In this document: positions 31,789 to 40,495 of the stretch, piece after piece
How the letters are laid out: each line of letters starts with the position of its first letter
How positions within the stretch are numbered: position 1 is the first letter of the stretch
Source: Gemmatimonadota bacterium
Lineage (GTDB): Bacteria > Gemmatimonadota > Gemmatimonadetes > Gemmatimonadales > GWC2-71-9
Direction: 5' to 3'
DNA length: 41,800 nt
Assembly: GCA_029863245.1 (NCBI GenBank)
Contig: JAOTVV010000006.1
Span: 99,362 to 141,161 of the forward strand
Position numbers and translations under genes: made by a program
The notes under the pieces: model-generated
What the model saw: only the letters and a program-made list of their open reading frames with translations
What the model was told of the DNA's origin: nothing
Database searches by the model: none

Positions 31789-31806
31789 GGTTCCCTCTCC
31801 GGCTTC

Positions 31807-32778
31807 CTACGGCAGGTATCGCTTCGGGAACTTGGCCACCACCGTGTACTGCGGGTCCACGATGTTGGCCACCGTGCTCACCGCCAGTTGCCCGAGCAAC
31901 AGGTACGCGTCCAGCCGGTCGAACCCGTAGTCTTGCTCCAGCCACTCGATCAGCTCCACGTGCGCGATCCGAAATGCGTCGATCAACGGGCGCGCGCTGC
32001 CGGCCACCATGATGTACTCGTCGTCTTCGAGCCGGGGCCAGTCGATCGGCTTCCCCTTGATCAGATCGATCTCGAGCACGACGTCCATCGACGTCTCGAG
32101 CCCTGTGCCCGACACCTCGCCGTGGCCCTGCCGCGCGTGCCCGTCGCCGAAGTAGAAGTACGCGCCGTCATGGAAAATGGGCAGATAGACGGTAGTGCCT
32201 TCGCGCACCTCGGGCGCATCCATGTTGCCGCCAAAGTCACCCGGCCAGAGACCCGTGAACGCCTGTTCGCCGGCCGGTGCCACGGCCACGCGGCCCAGCA
32301 TGGGTTGCAGATCCACCTCGATTTCCTTGAGCCTGCTGCCTTGAAGCGTCGTGGTGCCGGTCATTCGCTCGCGATCCAGCCGCCACACGTAGCGCCGCGG
32401 CTCGATCGGTTCGTTCACCAAGCGGTTGCCCTGATCTATGGAGAGGCCGCCGAAGTCGGGGTACAACCGCGACGCGGCGAGACGGTGATTGGGTTTCACC
32501 GAATGGATCCTGACCACGAGCATGTCGTTCGTCGTAGCGCCTTCCACGTAGATCGGCCCCACTTCTCCCGGGAAGGCTCCGCCCGCTTCGGTGTAGTAGT
32601 CACCGAAGTTGGTGGACGACACGAGCACGGTCCCCGGTTGGACGCGGAGCACCGGCTCACGAACGGCGAACGTGGGATAGCCGACGCTGGGGGTGAACCG
32701 CACTGTGTCCTGGGCCGACGCGCGGGCTGTGCCAAACGAAACGGCGAGCAGAAGGAATGCAGCAGGCTGGGGACGCAT
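31807..32778 (-). CDS. Exported acetamidase/formamidase-family protein
   Basis: A 323-residue protein of the acetamidase/formamidase (FmdA/AmdA) family, which hydrolyses short amides to the acid and ammonia. Family motifs are GPIYVEGATTNDMLVV, WPGDFGGNMDAPEV and YFGDGHARQGHGEVSGTG, including the Asp and His residues expected at the metal site. Unlike the classic cytoplasmic enzymes it begins with a signal peptide (MRPQPAAFLLLAVSFGTARA, cleaved near SAQ), so it should act in the periplasm or outside. GGAG lies six bases before the ATG. It leads the small operon with the membrane protein and ATPase. Confidence 0.92.
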   Translation of the reverse strand: MRPQPAAFLLLAVSFGTARASAQDTVRFTPSVGYPTFAVREPVLRVQPGTVLVSSTNFGDYYTEAGGAFPGEVGPIYVEGATTNDMLVVRIHSVKPNHRLAASRLYPDFGGLSIDQGNRLVNEPIEPRRYVWRLDRERMTGTTTLQGSRLKEIEVDLQPMLGRVAVAPAGEQAFTGLWPGDFGGNMDAPEVREGTTVYLPIFHDGAYFYFGDGHARQGHGEVSGTGLETSMDVVLEIDLIKGKPIDWPRLEDDEYIMVAGSARPLIDAFRIAHVELIEWLEQDYGFDRLDAYLLLGQLAVSTVANIVDPQYTVVAKFPKRYLP

Positions 32779-32899
32779 GAATCACTCCGGCAGATGACCG
32801 TCAGGAATCTGCGCCTCGCTTCTCACGGTCGCAAACACCGGGCGGTATACTTGAAGCGATTCCCTGATCGCGACCTCAGACCGAGACCGACGATTTCTC

Positions 32900-33574
32900 G
32901 TGTGCGGCCGTTTCTCGCAGGCACAGATCGCCGAGTTGGACCGTGAATTGTTCAGGCTGCTGCGGATGCCTGACATCGCGCCACGCTACAACGTGGCCCC
33001 CACGCAGGATGCGGCCGTGGTACGCCAGACCGCAGGTGCCGGGGAACGGTCGCTGGACTTCTTGCGCTGGGGGCTCATTCCGCACTGGGCCAAGGACGTC
33101 ACGATTGGGAACCGGATGATCAATGCGCGAGCGGAGACGGTCGACCGGAAGCCGGCCTTCGAATTGCCGTTCCGTCGACAGCGGTGCCTGGTGCCGGTGG
33201 ACGGCTTCTACGAGTGGAAGAAGCTGGGCCGGATCAAGCAGCCGTACTTCATCCGCATGCATGACGGCCGGCCGTTCGCGCTGGCGGGCCTGTGGGACCG
33301 CTGGAGTGATGCGGGACACGAGCCTATCGAGTCATTCACCGTTCTGACCACGAACCCGAATGCCCTCGTGGAGCCGATTCACAACCGCATGCCTGTCATC
33401 ATGCCGTCGGCGCACTATGATACGTGGTTGGACCCCGACGTGTCCGACGTGGCTCGCCTCGGGGCGTTGCTGCGGCCGTTTCCCACCGACACGATGACCG
33501 TCTATCCCGTGAGCCGGTACGTGAACAGCCCGGCCAACGAGGGTCCCGAATGCGTGCTGCCGTCCGAAGCATGA
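32900..33574 (+). CDS. SOS response-associated peptidase-like protein (HMCES/YedK family)
   Basis: A 224-residue SRAP protein. It starts with GTG so that Cys2 (M-CGRF) becomes the new N-terminus and can bond covalently to abasic sites in single-stranded DNA, protecting them. Conserved elements are [39 protein letters not shown] (with the catalytic Glu) and HNRMPVIM (with the active-site His). Length is as usual for the family. The stop overlaps the NUDIX gene (ATGA). It reads away from the acetamidase gene, with a 121-base gap that must hold its promoter; no clear -35 was seen. Confidence 0.96.
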   Translation: MCGRFSQAQIAELDRELFRLLRMPDIAPRYNVAPTQDAAVVRQTAGAGERSLDFLRWGLIPHWAKDVTIGNRMINARAETVDRKPAFELPFRRQRCLVPVDGFYEWKKLGRIKQPYFIRMHDGRPFALAGLWDRWSDAGHEPIESFTVLTTNPNALVEPIHNRMPVIMPSAHYDTWLDPDVSDVARLGALLRPFPTDTMTVYPVSRYVNSPANEGPECVLPSEA

Positions 33575-34131
33575 GCATCTCGACGCCGGACGTCCTGGAG
33601 CTGGTCGAGGCCTTCCAGCCCGTACCCTACGCGTGGGCGGTGGCGAGCCTCGAGCAGACGATCGACCTGCTGCGCAGCTCGCCGGTCCCGTTCGATCGGG
33701 TGAACTACGATCCGGGACACGTCACCGCGAGCGCGGTCGTGCTCTCTCCGGATGGGCGTCAGGTGGTCCTGGTCTACCACGATCGCCTGGAACGGTGGTT
33801 GCAGCCCGGCGGTCACGTAGAGCCAGGCGACGCGTCGCTGATCGCGACGGCACAACGGGAGGTGCTGGAAGAGACGGGGCTTCCCGTCTCGGATCACCCG
33901 GACCCACCGCTCGTTGCGGTGGACGTGCACGAGATCCCCGAGACGCGACGCGAACCGGCCCACCTGCACCACGACCTGATGTTCCACTTCAGGATCGCGG
34001 AGTTGGGCGCGCCCGTGGACGACCTGCGCTGGGTCTGGTGTCCGATCGCCGATCTGCCGCGGTTCTCCGTGGACGGTGCGCTGCTGCGGGGAATCGCCCG
34101 GGCGCTCCAATCTCCGACCCCCTTGGACTGA
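33571..34131 (+). CDS. NUDIX hydrolase
   Basis: A 186-residue NUDIX-fold hydrolase. The box reads [20 protein letters not shown] followed by EETG, with Asp in place of the first Glu but the REVLEETG core intact, so Mg-dependent cleavage of a nucleoside diphosphate-X compound is expected. An N-terminal extension of about 50 helical residues precedes the fold. It is translationally coupled to the HMCES gene, which would fit nucleotide clean-up beside abasic-site repair. The substrate cannot be read from sequence. Confidence 0.93.
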   Translation: MSISTPDVLELVEAFQPVPYAWAVASLEQTIDLLRSSPVPFDRVNYDPGHVTASAVVLSPDGRQVVLVYHDRLERWLQPGGHVEPGDASLIATAQREVLEETGLPVSDHPDPPLVAVDVHEIPETRREPAHLHHDLMFHFRIAELGAPVDDLRWVWCPIADLPRFSVDGALLRGIARALQSPTPLD

Positions 34132-34145
34132 ACCTCGAGGTACGG

Positions 34146-34475
34146 ATGCTGATCACCACGACCCCCACTATCCAAGGCGCCGATATCACGAGCTACTACG
34201 GTATCGTGACCGGCGAAGCGATTCTGGGTGCCAACATCTTCAAGGACATCTTTGCCAGCATCCGCGACATCGTCGGCGGGCGCTCCGCAGCGTACGAAGA
34301 AGAGCTACGCCGGGCTCGAGACACGGCCATTGACGAGATGGCCATGGAGGCCGAAGCGCTCGGTGCCAATGCCGTAGTAGGCGTCGACCTCGACTACGAG
34401 ACCATCCAGGTGGGCCGAGGCGGCACCATGCTCATGGTGAGCGCATCCGGCACCGCGGTGAAGACGACGTGGTGA
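34146..34475 (+). CDS. YbjQ/UPF0145 family protein
   Basis: A 109-residue protein of the YbjQ family. Typical features are [56 protein letters not shown] and [15 protein letters not shown]. Family members form pentamers and are listed as heavy-metal-binding-like, but no function is proven. It starts 14 bases after the NUDIX stop and probably shares that transcript. The C-terminal end runs straight into the broken RCC1 gene. Confidence 0.93.
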   Translation: MLITTTPTIQGADITSYYGIVTGEAILGANIFKDIFASIRDIVGGRSAAYEEELRRARDTAIDEMAMEAEALGANAVVGVDLDYETIQVGRGGTMLMVSASGTAVKTTW

Positions 34476-34476
34476 G

Positions 34477-35372
34477 GGCTGGTCGTGCGACATCGATCCC
34501 ACGGCGCCAGGCAGCTACCGCGCACCGCTGATCAGCGCCGGCAACTTCCACACCTGCTACCACTCCGCATCCGGTACCTACTGTTGGGGGGTGAATTCGA
34601 GCGGCCAGGGCGGCGATGGCACGCTCACACGGCACGATGCACCGGCGCCGGTCGCGGCACAGGTCGACTTCGTTGCGCTCGTGACCGGCTGGTATCACAC
34701 GTGCGGCCTCGACGTGGAGCGCGATCTCTACTGTTGGGGAGACAACAGCACGGGGGCACTCGGTGACGCCTCGCCGGAAGTCCGCACCTTACCGGTCGTG
34801 ATTCCGAGTGCACCCGACGTTCGCTTTGTCGTCGCTGGGGCCGCACACACGTGCGCACTCGACTCGAACGGAAATCCCTACTGCTGGGGCAGCAACAGCA
34901 ACGGTCAGCTCGGGGTGCTCGAGGCCATCGAACAGTGCGACCAGGGACCGTGTAGCTCGCGTCCCGTGGCTGTCGCAGGAGGGATCAGATTCGCCGCGCT
35001 CGCAGCCGGGCGGACCCACACGCGCCCACCTCAGCGACGGCCCCGGTGCCCGTCGCCGGGGGTCTCCGTTTCACCGGGCTCAGCACGGGCGATGACCACA
35101 CGTGCGGCGTCACGCCGGACGGGACGGCGTACTGCTGGAGAGCGAACCGGTTCGGGCAGCTTGGTGTGGGTTTGGGCTCGAACGCGTCACAGCCTGCCGC
35201 CGTCGCGGGTGGCATCACCTTCACCGCGGTGAGTGCCGGCGCGTTCCACACGTGTGGGATAGCGGCCGCCGGTGTCACCTACTGTTGGGGTCTGAACACC
35301 GGAGGGCAGTTGGGTACCGGAGGAGGACTGGTTCAGGCTGCGCCGACCCGGGTGGTCGGGCAGCCGGAGTAA
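34477..35372 (+). pseudogene. RCC1-repeat protein, truncated and frameshifted
   Basis: This remnant encodes RCC1/BNR-type repeats with the motif HTCxL...YCWG..xGQLG. In the first frame: FHTCYHSASGTYCWGV, YHTCGLDVERDLYCWGDN and HTCALDSNGNPYCWGSN. The motif series continues in another frame from about 35046 (HTCGVTPDGTAYCW, FHTCGIAAAGVTYCWGLN) to the stop at 35372. Between them (about 35020-35046) part of a repeat is missing and the frame changes. There is no start codon or signal peptide at the 5' end; the frame emerges from the end of ybjQ. A functional homologue would be a secreted beta-propeller. A sequencing error could explain the frameshift but not the missing 5' end. Confidence 0.78.
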
Positions 35373-35454
35373 TGAGTCGTTGCGCCTCTGAAATGCCGTG
35401 TGCAAGACCGGCGCAGAACGCGCAACCACCAACAACGCCACCGGCGATCCTACT

Positions 35455-35940
35455 TCAGGGGCACGCCACGCGGTGATAGGCCAGGTCGAACCCGCGCGGC
35501 GTCTCACCCGTCACGCTCTCCACACGAGCCGCCAGCGCGCCATCACTCTGGCGCCGATACGTGATGCGCTGCGGGAAATCGTGATACGGGTTCTCGAAGC
35601 TCACCAAGGAGTCGGTGAGCGCCACTTCGGCGAACTCCGCCATCGCCTGCCCTGAGGGCTCCGCGACGTAGACGAGCCGATCCACCCGCACTTCGATGCG
35701 CACCAACTCCCACCCCACTGTGCGTCCCGCCCGAATGGTCCGACTCATCCCGAGCATCGACCCACCGCGTGGGCGCATCCACTGCTCCTCGACTACCGTG
35801 TTGCCGCCCTGAGTCTCCCAACAGCCGGCAAGCCAACCGATCCGGTCGAGACGCTCCCCTTGGCTGTCGGTCGGGACCGGGAGCGACCCGAGCACGGGGG
35901 ACAGGAGCAGCAATGCCAGTAGTGGGGGTCCGTATCTCAC
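35455..35940 (-). CDS. DUF6265 family exported protein
   Basis: A 161-residue protein. From a GTG at 35940, which has GGGAG seven bases upstream, it begins with a signal peptide (MRYGPPLLALLLLSPVLGSL). The domain shows LAGCWETQGGN, VEEQWMRPRGGSMLG, YVAEPSGQ and FENPYHDFPQRITYRR, the pattern of DUF6265, a lipocalin-like beta fold of unknown function. A TTG at 35964 would overlap the upstream gene and break the signal, so it is rejected. It lies 13 bases after the POTRA-barrel gene and is probably the last gene of that operon. Confidence 0.88.
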   Translation of the reverse strand: MRYGPPLLALLLLSPVLGSLPVPTDSQGERLDRIGWLAGCWETQGGNTVVEEQWMRPRGGSMLGMSRTIRAGRTVGWELVRIEVRVDRLVYVAEPSGQAMAEFAEVALTDSLVSFENPYHDFPQRITYRRQSDGALAARVESVTGETPRGFDLAYHRVACP

Positions 35941-35953
35941 GGTCGCACTCCCA

Positions 35954-37531
35954 TCAGAAGGCAAACCCGCTTCCGAAGCTCACCGCCAGGCGGTTTCCCT
36001 GCCATCCCTCGCCGAACCGATACCCCACGTCGATGCGGCCCACGTTCTGCCCGCTCGAGCGTGTCGATCCAAGGCGGAGACCGAGTCCCACGTCCCCTCC
36101 CAGTCGACGCGGTTGATCGCGGTACCACGCGCCACCGTAGTCGACGAATGCCGCGAATCCAATCCCGAACAGTCCGGCGAATTGGTCGATGAGAAACGCG
36201 CGTTGCTCGAGCGAGCCCCAGACGGCCGTCTCGCCGGTGAACGCGTGGGGGCCGAACGCTCGCGGTCCCTGGCCGTGCCCGAGATCGTACTCGAATCCGG
36301 GCGGGACCCCACGGCGCGTCGCCCATTCGAAGTGGATCACCGTAGCGTTCTTGCGAATGACCTGTGATGCCGCCGTGAGGAACACACCCACCTGTCCCGA
36401 GTCGAGCCCCGACGACGTGTACAGTCCGTTGGCCCATCCGACCAGCTTCACGAAGTTCTTACCGGCCGATAGACCGGTCTGCACCCAGACGCTCGGACCG
36501 ATGCCGTCTTCCTCGTAGCCGAACGCCCGCGGTGCGAGCCACAGCGCCGTGGTGACGCGCGTGCTCAGGTCGATATCCTCGTCCCGGACGAAGCCACTAT
36601 AGTAGCGAACCACCTTGAACCGCGGTCGCAGAAAATCGGCAAACACGCCGATCGTCCCGGTGACGGTGTCGGGCACGAGCGATCCGGGTTGGGTGTAGAG
36701 CAGGAACTCCTCGCGCCGCACCTGTCCACCCACGCCGACGCGCAGGAACCCGTCCGATCCGGCAACCGGAGCGACGGCCACTTCAGCCCGCTGCACGAAC
36801 AGCCGACGCCGGTAGGTCTCCAGCGAGTCCCCATCCCGAAACTGCAGCACGCGTTGCAGGCCCGCCGAGCCCTGGAGCAGAAATCCATGCCGATCGCCGA
36901 GCGCCCTAAACGGCGCCCCGGCGAACCACGAGCCGAAGTCGCCGTCGCTCAGGTTGTCCCAGAACCCGCCCGCCTCGAAGCGCGAGCCCCGGATCCTGCG
37001 GAGCGCGCCGTTGAGTTGGAGCGCGGTGCGGTCCGGCACATCCCGGTACACGACACCGGCCTCCGCGCCGGCGCCGAGGAAGTTGGTCTCCCTCCCCCCG
37101 AGCGCCCAAGAGAACTCGCCGGCCGTGAACGACGCGTTCATGACGAGCTGCGTGCTCCAGCCGTCGAACGTCTCGACCAGCACGTCCACCTGGTTGCCGG
37201 AATCGCTGGCCATGGGCGCGATACGGACATCCCGAAACAGGCCGCGGCCGCGCAGGTTTCGTAGCGTCTCCGCGACTTTGGCCGAGTCGTATGGCTCGCC
37301 TTCCCTGAAGAGCAACTCGTGCCGCACCACGGACTGCCGTGTCGTGATGCGGAGCGAGTTGGCCAGACGGAAGAGGAAGTTTCGGGTGGCCTCGGAGGAG
37401 TCGAAGACGTTATGCGTGCGGATGACGATGCGGTCGATGATGGGTGGGCTAGCGCCAGCGCCTTCCTGCGCCGAGGCCGCGCTCGGAACACTCAGACCGA
37501 CAAGACAGAGCAGCAGCACGATCCCACGCAT
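35954..37531 (-). CDS. POTRA plus outer-membrane barrel protein (BamA/TamA-like)
   Basis: A 525-residue outer-membrane protein. A signal peptide (ending SAASAQ) precedes one POTRA-like domain (about 30-115: IDRIVIRTHNVF, VVRHELLFREGEPYDSAKV, RNLRGRGLFRDVRI), then a barrel of about 16 strands ending in Phe (RLAVSFGSGFAF). BamA has five POTRA domains and TamA three; with one this is a smaller relative of the Omp85 type. The usual VRGF/Y loop motif was not identified. It could insert or secrete specific outer-membrane proteins or act on lipids. The start has GAGG upstream. It follows the HAD gene by 18 bases. Confidence 0.88.
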   Translation of the reverse strand: MRGIVLLLCLVGLSVPSAASAQEGAGASPPIIDRIVIRTHNVFDSSEATRNFLFRLANSLRITTRQSVVRHELLFREGEPYDSAKVAETLRNLRGRGLFRDVRIAPMASDSGNQVDVLVETFDGWSTQLVMNASFTAGEFSWALGGRETNFLGAGAEAGVVYRDVPDRTALQLNGALRRIRGSRFEAGGFWDNLSDGDFGSWFAGAPFRALGDRHGFLLQGSAGLQRVLQFRDGDSLETYRRRLFVQRAEVAVAPVAGSDGFLRVGVGGQVRREEFLLYTQPGSLVPDTVTGTIGVFADFLRPRFKVVRYYSGFVRDEDIDLSTRVTTALWLAPRAFGYEEDGIGPSVWVQTGLSAGKNFVKLVGWANGLYTSSGLDSGQVGVFLTAASQVIRKNATVIHFEWATRRGVPPGFEYDLGHGQGPRAFGPHAFTGETAVWGSLEQRAFLIDQFAGLFGIGFAAFVDYGGAWYRDQPRRLGGDVGLGLRLGSTRSSGQNVGRIDVGYRFGEGWQGNRLAVSFGSGFAF

Positions 37532-37549
37532 GACACCTCACCCGTCGCC

Positions 37550-38431
37550 TCAGCACAGCGACGCCACCGAGTCGAGCACCCCGTCGGGCGTGACGCCGCT
37601 CGCCGCGAGCACATCCTCTCGGAACTTGCCGGTGCGCACCAGCCAGCCCTCGAGGCCCGCCTGCTGCGCACCCTGGATATCGGACCACACGTCGTCACCG
37701 ACCATCGCGATCGGGCCGATCGAGAAATCGTCGGATCGTCGGATCGTCGGATAGTCCGCATCCGCCAGCGATGCCACCGCGGCGTCGAAGAACTCCGCAT
37801 TCGGCTTGCCGCACACGACCGCGTTGTGCCCCGTTGCATACTCGAGCGCGGCGACATACGCCCCGGCATCCAACTCCAGCCCGGTTGGGCCCAGCCAATA
37901 GCGGCCCCGTTGGAGCGCCACCAGCTCCGCCCCGTCCATAACATAGCGGAACGCCTCGTTCAGGAGACCGTGCGACCAGTGGTCGCCCAGGTCGCCGATC
38001 AAGACGGCATCGGGGGTGGATTGGCGGACCGAAGGAGTGGCGGTGCCGCCGATCAGGTCGAATTCCTGGAGATCCTGCACGACATCCTGGGTCACGAAGG
38101 GCGCCACCCGGCGGATGGCCCTGTTGCGGAGCCAGGCCACGGCCGCGTAGACGGCGGTATAGATCTCGTCCGTTTGCACCTCGATGCCGTGTGCGCCCAG
38201 GCGGTCCACGACGCTCTGGCGAGAGCGTCGCGTGATGTTCGTGACGATGCGAAACGGAATGCCCCGACGCCGCAGCGCGGTGACGACCGCTGCAGCGCCG
38301 GGGACGGCACCGTCTTCGGTGAGCAGGGTCCCGTCGACGTCCAACAGGACGGCGGCGAGACGGTCGATCAGTGCTGCCCGAGGTATCGCGTAACCTCCCA
38401 GCCACTCACCTGGCTCGAATACTCCATCCAC
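37550..38431 (-). CDS. HAD-superfamily IIA phosphatase (NagD/LHPP-like)
   Basis: A 293-residue maximum frame for a HAD hydrolase. Motif I is VLLDVDGTLL, motif II RIVTNITRRSR, motif III CGKPNAEFF and motif IV IAMVGDDVWSDI, with the LVRTGKFRED ending of the LHPP-like group. This would be a cytoplasmic phosphatase for small phosphoesters or protein phospho-His/Lys. The start is unclear: ATG 38431 overlaps glnA by 64 bases and adds about 20 residues, a GGGAGG site fits only an ATA at 38386, and a CTG at 38371 overlaps the glnA stop. An octamer array adds residues in front of motif IV. Confidence 0.9.
   Translation of the reverse strand: MDGVFEPGEWLGGYAIPRAALIDRLAAVLLDVDGTLLTEDGAVPGAAAVVTALRRRGIPFRIVTNITRRSRQSVVDRLGAHGIEVQTDEIYTAVYAAVAWLRNRAIRRVAPFVTQDVVQDLQEFDLIGGTATPSVRQSTPDAVLIGDLGDHWSHGLLNEAFRYVMDGAELVALQRGRYWLGPTGLELDAGAYVAALEYATGHNAVVCGKPNAEFFDAAVASLADADYPTIRRSDDFSIGPIAMVGDDVWSDIQGAQQAGLEGWLVRTGKFREDVLAASGVTPDGVLDSVASLC
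37727..37758. repeat. Octamer array E (ATCGTCGG x3.5) inside the HAD gene
   Basis: Three exact ATCGTCGG units and a degenerate fourth (ATAGTCCG) lie within the coding region and encode roughly YPTIRRSDDF. Three units equal 24 bases, so the frame is kept. The unit differs from the GCGGTTAG arrays, but its length is the same. Confidence 0.85.
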
Positions 38432-39771
38432 TCCGCGCGCTTGGCCTCGAGGTACATGTTGTAGATGTGATCGCCGAGGGCTTCGCGCACGACCTTGTCT
38501 TTTTCCAGCTGGTCCAGTGCCTCGTGCAGGTCCCGGGGCAGCTCGTCAATCCGATACCGCCGGCGCTCCCGCTGACTCATCGTGAAAATGTTCTTGTTCA
38601 CCGGATCGGGCGGCGTGAGCCCGCCGTCCACCCCCTCGAGCCCGGACGCGAGCTGCACGGTGAGACTCAGGTAGGGGTTTGCAGATGGATCCGGCATCCT
38701 GAGCTCGCATCGGGTGCCCTGATCGCGACGCTCGGGGATGCGGATGAGCGGTGAGCGGTTCCGCATGCTCCAGGCGACGTTCACTGGGGCCTCGTAGCCG
38801 GGCACGAGCCGTTTGTAGCTGTTCACCAACGGATTTGTGATGGCGCAGAACCCGCGCGCGTGCTTGAGGAGGCCCGCGATGTAGCTGAGCCCGACTTTGG
38901 AAAGCTCCCACTTCGCCTTCGGATCGTAGAAAGCATTCTTGCCGTTCTTGAACAGCGACTGATGGGTATGCATCCCCGAGCCGTTCTGCGCGAAGATCGG
39001 CTTCGGCATGAACGTGGCTATGAAGCCGTGGCGGTAGGCGATGTTCCGCACGATGAACTTGAACGTCGCGAGGTTGTCTGCAGTGGTGAGGGCGTCGGCA
39101 TACTTGAAGTCCACCTCGTGCTGCCCTTCGGCCACCTCATGGTGGCCCGCCTCCACCTCGAAGCCCAGATCCACCAGATCGTGGATGATGAGGCGCCGAA
39201 TCGGCTCCGCCTTATCGACGGGCGCCAGATCGAAGTAGCCACCCGCATCATGGGTCTCGAGCACCGGGTCGCCAAACTCGTCTACATGGAAGATGAAGAA
39301 CTCGGCTTCGACGCCAGCCATCATCTCGTAGCCCAGCTTCTTGGCCCGCGCCACCTGCCGAGTGAGCGCCTGCCGCGGGCATCCGGGAAACGGCGTCTCG
39401 TCCGGATTGTAAATGTTGCAGATCAGCCGCGCCACCCGCCCACCTTCGTCGTCGTAGGGGAAGATGCGGAACGTGTCGAGGTCGGGCTTGAGCACCATGT
39501 CGCTCTCCTCGATCCTGACGAAGCCCTGGATCGAGGATCCATCGAACATGATGTCGCCCTTCAACGCCTTCTCGAACTGGCTCTTGGGCACCTCGACGTT
39601 CTTGTTGACCCCCGTGATGTCGGTGAACTGGAGCCGCAGGAAGTCGACGCCGAAGTCCTTGGTGAGCGTTAGAATGTCGCGGGCACTCGCCCCTTTAGTG
39701 TCGAGGTGATTCCCGCGGATAGGGCGCTTCTCCCCGCGGGAAGGCACGGTGATGTTCTTACGCGGCGGCAC
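38368..39771 (-). CDS. glnA: Glutamine synthetase type I (alpha form)
   Basis: A 467-residue enzyme that makes glutamine from glutamate, ammonia and ATP. Landmarks are FDGSSIQGFVRIEESDM, VEAEFFIF, AGGYFDLAP, AGHHEVAEGQHEVDF, NGSGMHTHQSL, RNRSPLIRIPERR and RCELRMPDPSANPYL. The region NIFTMSQRERRRYRIDELP matches the alpha type; the adenylylation-Tyr segment of the beta type was not seen, so control is probably by feedback or transcription. It starts with GTG, with GAGGAG seven bases upstream, and has an N-terminal extension of about 25 residues. Its promoter region carries a perfect inverted repeat. The HAD, POTRA-barrel and DUF6265 genes follow on the same strand. Confidence 0.97.
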   Translation of the reverse strand: MPPRKNITVPSRGEKRPIRGNHLDTKGASARDILTLTKDFGVDFLRLQFTDITGVNKNVEVPKSQFEKALKGDIMFDGSSIQGFVRIEESDMVLKPDLDTFRIFPYDDEGGRVARLICNIYNPDETPFPGCPRQALTRQVARAKKLGYEMMAGVEAEFFIFHVDEFGDPVLETHDAGGYFDLAPVDKAEPIRRLIIHDLVDLGFEVEAGHHEVAEGQHEVDFKYADALTTADNLATFKFIVRNIAYRHGFIATFMPKPIFAQNGSGMHTHQSLFKNGKNAFYDPKAKWELSKVGLSYIAGLLKHARGFCAITNPLVNSYKRLVPGYEAPVNVAWSMRNRSPLIRIPERRDQGTRCELRMPDPSANPYLSLTVQLASGLEGVDGGLTPPDPVNKNIFTMSQRERRRYRIDELPRDLHEALDQLEKDKVVREALGDHIYNMYLEAKRAEWMEYSSQVSGWEVTRYLGQH

Positions 39772-39835
39772 GATCAGACTCCTCAGTTGACTCGAGATCT
39801 AGACCTCTTTCCCCGACGGACCCCCCGGCGGGCGC

Positions 39836-39860
39836 GTGAACCCTAGTCGGCAGGGTTCAC
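39836..39860 (-). promoter_or_regulatory. Perfect 9-bp inverted repeat in the glnA promoter
   Basis: GTGAACCCT (39836-39844) and AGGGTTCAC (39852-39860) are exact inverted arms across seven bases. The repeat covers the -10 element and most of the spacer. It looks like an operator for a dimeric repressor. It does not match the GlnR/TnrA consensus exactly. Confidence 0.7.
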
Positions 39861-39868
39861 AGTGTCAA
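39840..39868 (-). promoter_or_regulatory. glnA promoter
   Basis: Reading leftward, a perfect TTGACA (39868-39863) and TAGGGT (39845-39840) are spaced by 17 bases, about 70 bases before the GTG start. The -10 is weak, which suits regulation. The rest of 39869-39998 holds no recognised feature. Confidence 0.68.
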
Positions 39869-39998
39869 GGATAAAGTGCAAAATGTGCGCCGTATTGCCG
39901 TCACCCGTGCACAACTGGTCCGGAATGGGGTGAAAAGGAAGGAAAAACGAGCGAATTGTGCTATGTTCTTAGGTCAGCAGGTATTCTGGAAGGGCTTC

Positions 39999-40295
39999 CT
40001 ACTGTTGCAGTGATCCCAACAGATTCCACAGCTCCTGGGCCGAAAACTCCGAAAACCGGGTGTCGATGTCCTTTTCCTTCCATTCCAGGAAGATCCAACC
40101 GGACAGCTGATGGATGTTGCCAGAAATGAAATGGATCCGGCCGCGGATGGCGTCGACGGCGGGATCCCGTACGGTCTCCAAGAGCACATCCCATCGACTT
40201 TCGCCGCGTGCGAGCTCACCCATCTGGCGGGCCTTGATCTGGCTCCACGGCGGGTCGAAGCGCGTGGATTTCTTGCCTTCGGGATCCGAGGTCAT
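39999..40295 (-). CDS. Small hypothetical protein
   Basis: A 98-residue protein without a signal peptide or membrane segment, from the ATG at 40295. The sequence is charged and aromatic (TRFDPPWSQIKARQMGEL, RIHFISGNIHQLSGWIFLEW, FSEFSAQELWNLLGSL) and looks like a real folded protein. I do not recognise the family. A longer frame to 40391 would add an unlikely basic stretch. No strong ribosome site is visible. It is on the same strand as glnA but separated by more than 220 bases that include the glnA promoter. Confidence 0.65.
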   Translation of the reverse strand: MTSDPEGKKSTRFDPPWSQIKARQMGELARGESRWDVLLETVRDPAVDAIRGRIHFISGNIHQLSGWIFLEWKEKDIDTRFSEFSAQELWNLLGSLQQ

Positions 40296-40495
40296 GAAGG
40301 CTACAGTAACGCAGCTCGGTGACAGGCGCCAGCGCCTTTTGCAGGGCAAAACGGGCTTCTTGTGACTTGACGGTTGCAGCCTGGCTTCCACCGTCGGCGC
40401 GGCCGATCTCGGGACGCTCGGCTGGTTCGAGCCTGCTATATTACGTGCCGCCCAACGAGGCGTTCGTCACCGAACCTCCGAGTGGACCTGGTCCC

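Noticed and set aside
39836..39860. GlnR/TnrA box in the glnA promoter
   Set aside because: The TGTNA-N7-TNACA spacing is not met exactly; only an unspecified inverted repeat can be supported.
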